Source: Rathayibacter rathayi (GTDB taxonomy: Bacteria > Actinomycetota > Actinomycetes > Actinomycetales > Microbacteriaceae). From it: a stretch of 64,000 nucleotides of DNA. The position numbers were made by a program, and so were the translations under genes. The notes beneath the pieces were generated by a model. It made no database searches, had not been told where the DNA came from, and saw only the letters and a list, made by a program, of their open reading frames with translations. Below, one piece after another: positions 62,630 through 64,000 of this stretch (positions are counted from its first letter, which is position 1; each line of letters opens with the position of its first letter). Location: contig NZ_CP028129.1 of assembly GCF_004011095.1 (NCBI RefSeq), positions 930,001 through 994,000 of the forward strand, given 5' to 3'.

Positions 62630-64000
62630 GTGATCAAGCCCGACCTCGGCATCACCGTCCCCGACGAGATCGGCTCTGTCCACTTCATCGGCATCGGCGG
62701 CTCCGGGATGAGCGGGATCGCACGCCTGTTCCAGCACGCCGGCCACCGGGTGACCGGCTCGGACGTGCGCGAGTCGCACCCGATCGAGCAGCTGCGTGAG
62801 CTCGGCATTCCCGTCGCGATCGGGCACGACGCGGCGCACCTGGGCGATGCCGAAGCGGTCGTGGTCACCTCCGCGCTCTGGCCGGACAACCCCGAGTACC
62901 TGCTCGCGAAAGACCGCGGCCTGCCCGTGCTGCACCGCTCGCAGGCGCTCGCCTGGCTGGTGCGCGGCAAGCGCCTGGTCGCGGTCGCTGGTGCGCACGG
63001 CAAGACCACGTCGACCGGGATGATCGTGACGGGCCTGCTCGGCGTCGACGCCGACCCCAGCTTCGTCAACGGCGGGATCATCGAGAGCCTCGGCACGTCC
63101 TCCGCTGCCGGAGCGGGCGAGGTCTTCGTGGTCGAGGCGGACGAGTCCGACGGCAGCTTCCTCCTCTACAACTCCGCCGTCGCGCTCATCACGAACGTCG
63201 ACCCGGACCACCTCGACCACTACGGCTCGCTCGAGGCCTTCGAAGAGGCGTTCGTCACGTTTGCCTCCTCCGCGAGCGAGCTGGTCGTCATCTCCTCCGA
63301 CGATCCGGGTGCCGTCCGCGTCGCCGAGCGGCTCGTCGACCGCCGGGTGCTGACCTTCGGCGAGGACGCGGGAGCGGATGTCCGCGTCGTCGATCTCGAG
63401 CTGGTGGGCCCGGTCGGCTTCTCGCTCGAGTACCAGGGTCGCCGCTACTCCGCGCGCCTGCGCATCCCTGGGCGGCACAACGCGATCAATGCGGCCGGTG
63501 CCTTCGCGGTGCTGGTGGGCCTGGGTTTCGACCCGGCGGCGTCGCTCGAGGCCGTGTCGGCCTTTGGAGGAACGGAGCGTCGCTTCGAGCTGCACGGAGC
63601 GGTCCGCGGTGTCAGCGTGTACGACGACTACGCCCACCACCCCACCGAGGTGGCCGCCGCGCTCTCTGCCGCGCGCACCGTGGTCGGCGAGGGTCGCATC
63701 ATCGCCCTGCATCAGCCGCACCTCTACAGCCGCACCCGCCTCTTTGCCCGCGAGTTCGCCGAGACGCTGGAGCGCTACGCCGACGAGACGGTCGTCCTCG
63801 ACGTGTACGGTGCGCGCGAGGACCCGGAGCCCGGAGTCACCGGCGCGCTGGTCAGCGAGAAGTTCGCCGACCCGTCCCGCGTCTCGTTCGTACCGGACTG
63901 GGCGGAGGCTGCCCGCCGCACTGCCGAGATCGCGCGCGAGGGCGACTTCGTCATCACGCTCGGCTGCGGCGACGTCTACCGGATCATCCCGCAGGTGCTC
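62630..64000 (+). CDS. murC: UDP-MurNAc--L-alanine ligase MurC (cut by window end)
   Basis: At least 457 residues of MurC, which adds L-alanine to UDP-MurNAc, the first stem-peptide step. Motifs: [32 protein letters not shown] (ATP loop), [36 protein letters not shown] and [15 protein letters not shown], then [14 protein letters not shown]. No stop codon is reached; the last visible residues are near the family's usual C-terminus (about 460-490). The GTG start has a purine-rich GAAAGCGAGAG upstream. The rest of the cluster (ftsQ, ftsZ) must lie beyond the window. Confidence 0.95.
   Translation, partial: MIKPDLGITVPDEIGSVHFIGIGGSGMSGIARLFQHAGHRVTGSDVRESHPIEQLRELGIPVAIGHDAAHLGDAEAVVVTSALWPDNPEYLLAKDRGLPVLHRSQALAWLVRGKRLVAVAGAHGKTTSTGMIVTGLLGVDADPSFVNGGIIESLGTSSAAGAGEVFVVEADESDGSFLLYNSAVALITNVDPDHLDHYGSLEAFEEAFVTFASSASELVVISSDDPGAVRVAERLVDRRVLTFGEDAGADVRVVDLELVGPVGFSLEYQGRRYSARLRIPGRHNAINAAGAFAVLVGLGFDPAASLEAVSAFGGTERRFELHGAVRGVSVYDDYAHHPTEVAAALSAARTVVGEGRIIALHQPHLYSRTRLFAREFAETLERYADETVVLDVYGAREDPEPGVTGALVSEKFADPSRVSFVPDWAEAARRTAEIAREGDFVITLGCGDVYRIIPQVL

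Overview
The window is a continuous stretch of chromosome from a high-GC Gram-positive actinobacterium. Codon third positions are almost all G or C, GTG starts are common, and the gene set is typically actinobacterial: mycothione reductase, GarA/FHA, an FtsR-type MerR regulator, a PknL-type PASTA kinase, an Rv2175c-like protein, class II DAHP synthase, DUF3040 and the full mraZ-to-murC cluster. The family is most likely Microbacteriaceae (Rathayibacter, Curtobacterium or Clavibacter type). This rests partly on the MurE specificity loop, which reads DFHPR instead of the meso-DAP signature DNPR; that family uses diaminobutyrate, ornithine or lysine in its peptidoglycan. The assignment is inference; no rRNA, tRNA or CRISPR array was seen.

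Layout. 1-9.7 kb: small accessory and stress genes (DUF4192, an ArsR-SRPBCC operon, DoxX, DUF4232 lipoprotein, NADPH oxidoreductase, TetR/DUF1304, argG, an odd lectin/rhodanese chimera, flavin reductase) and a 19-bp repeat region. 9.7-12.2 kb: DUF2256/DUF3253 protein, a stand-alone LigD-type polymerase and a convergent ATP-dependent DNA ligase. 12.3-17.2 kb: secreted LolA-like protein with an ABC exporter, HesB-like, YchJ-like, GNAT and NAD(P)HX epimerase. 17.2-20 kb: gluconate uptake and kinase genes beside a frameshifted GntR regulator. 20-29 kb: alanine dehydrogenase with a divergent Lrp regulator, two luciferase-like oxidoreductases, J-domain protein, S4 protein, PabC, VanZ, a NUDIX-NYN fusion and thioredoxin. 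29-33 kb: ppc and zwf diverge. 33.3-35.8 kb: PgsA-like, GarA, FtsR and a second MerR. 36-40.3 kb: ParA, a proline-rich MinD-like ATPase, mycothione reductase and peptide deformylase. 40.3-41 kb: five 127-bp tandem repeats. 41-50.4 kb: FadD, glucokinase, PlsC, AroG, PknL, Rv2175c-like, IdsA and DUF3040, a block that resembles Mycobacterium tuberculosis Rv2187-Rv2169c in content and order. 50.6-64 kb: mraZ-rsmH-ftsL-ftsI-murE-murF-mraY-murD-ftsW-murG-murC, with murC cut by the window end.

The genes connect central carbon flow (gluconate, glucose, G6P, PEP to oxaloacetate, entry to aromatics) with the kinase/FHA signalling that controls it (PknL, GarA), and with envelope and division functions (dcw genes, IdsA, PlsC, PgsA, ParA/MinD). 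Two features run through the whole window. Many genes look leaderless, with a -10-like hexamer 6-7 bases before the start codon. Short 15-19 bp tandem repeats recur between genes, and in three cases the repeat unit contains the stop codon of the upstream gene. The least ordinary loci are the lectin/rhodanese chimera, the 19-bp repeat arrays, the 127-bp array, the frameshifted gntR, the NUDIX-NYN fusion, the J/NERD-like protein and the unusual MurE loop. I found no clear new defence or mobile system.
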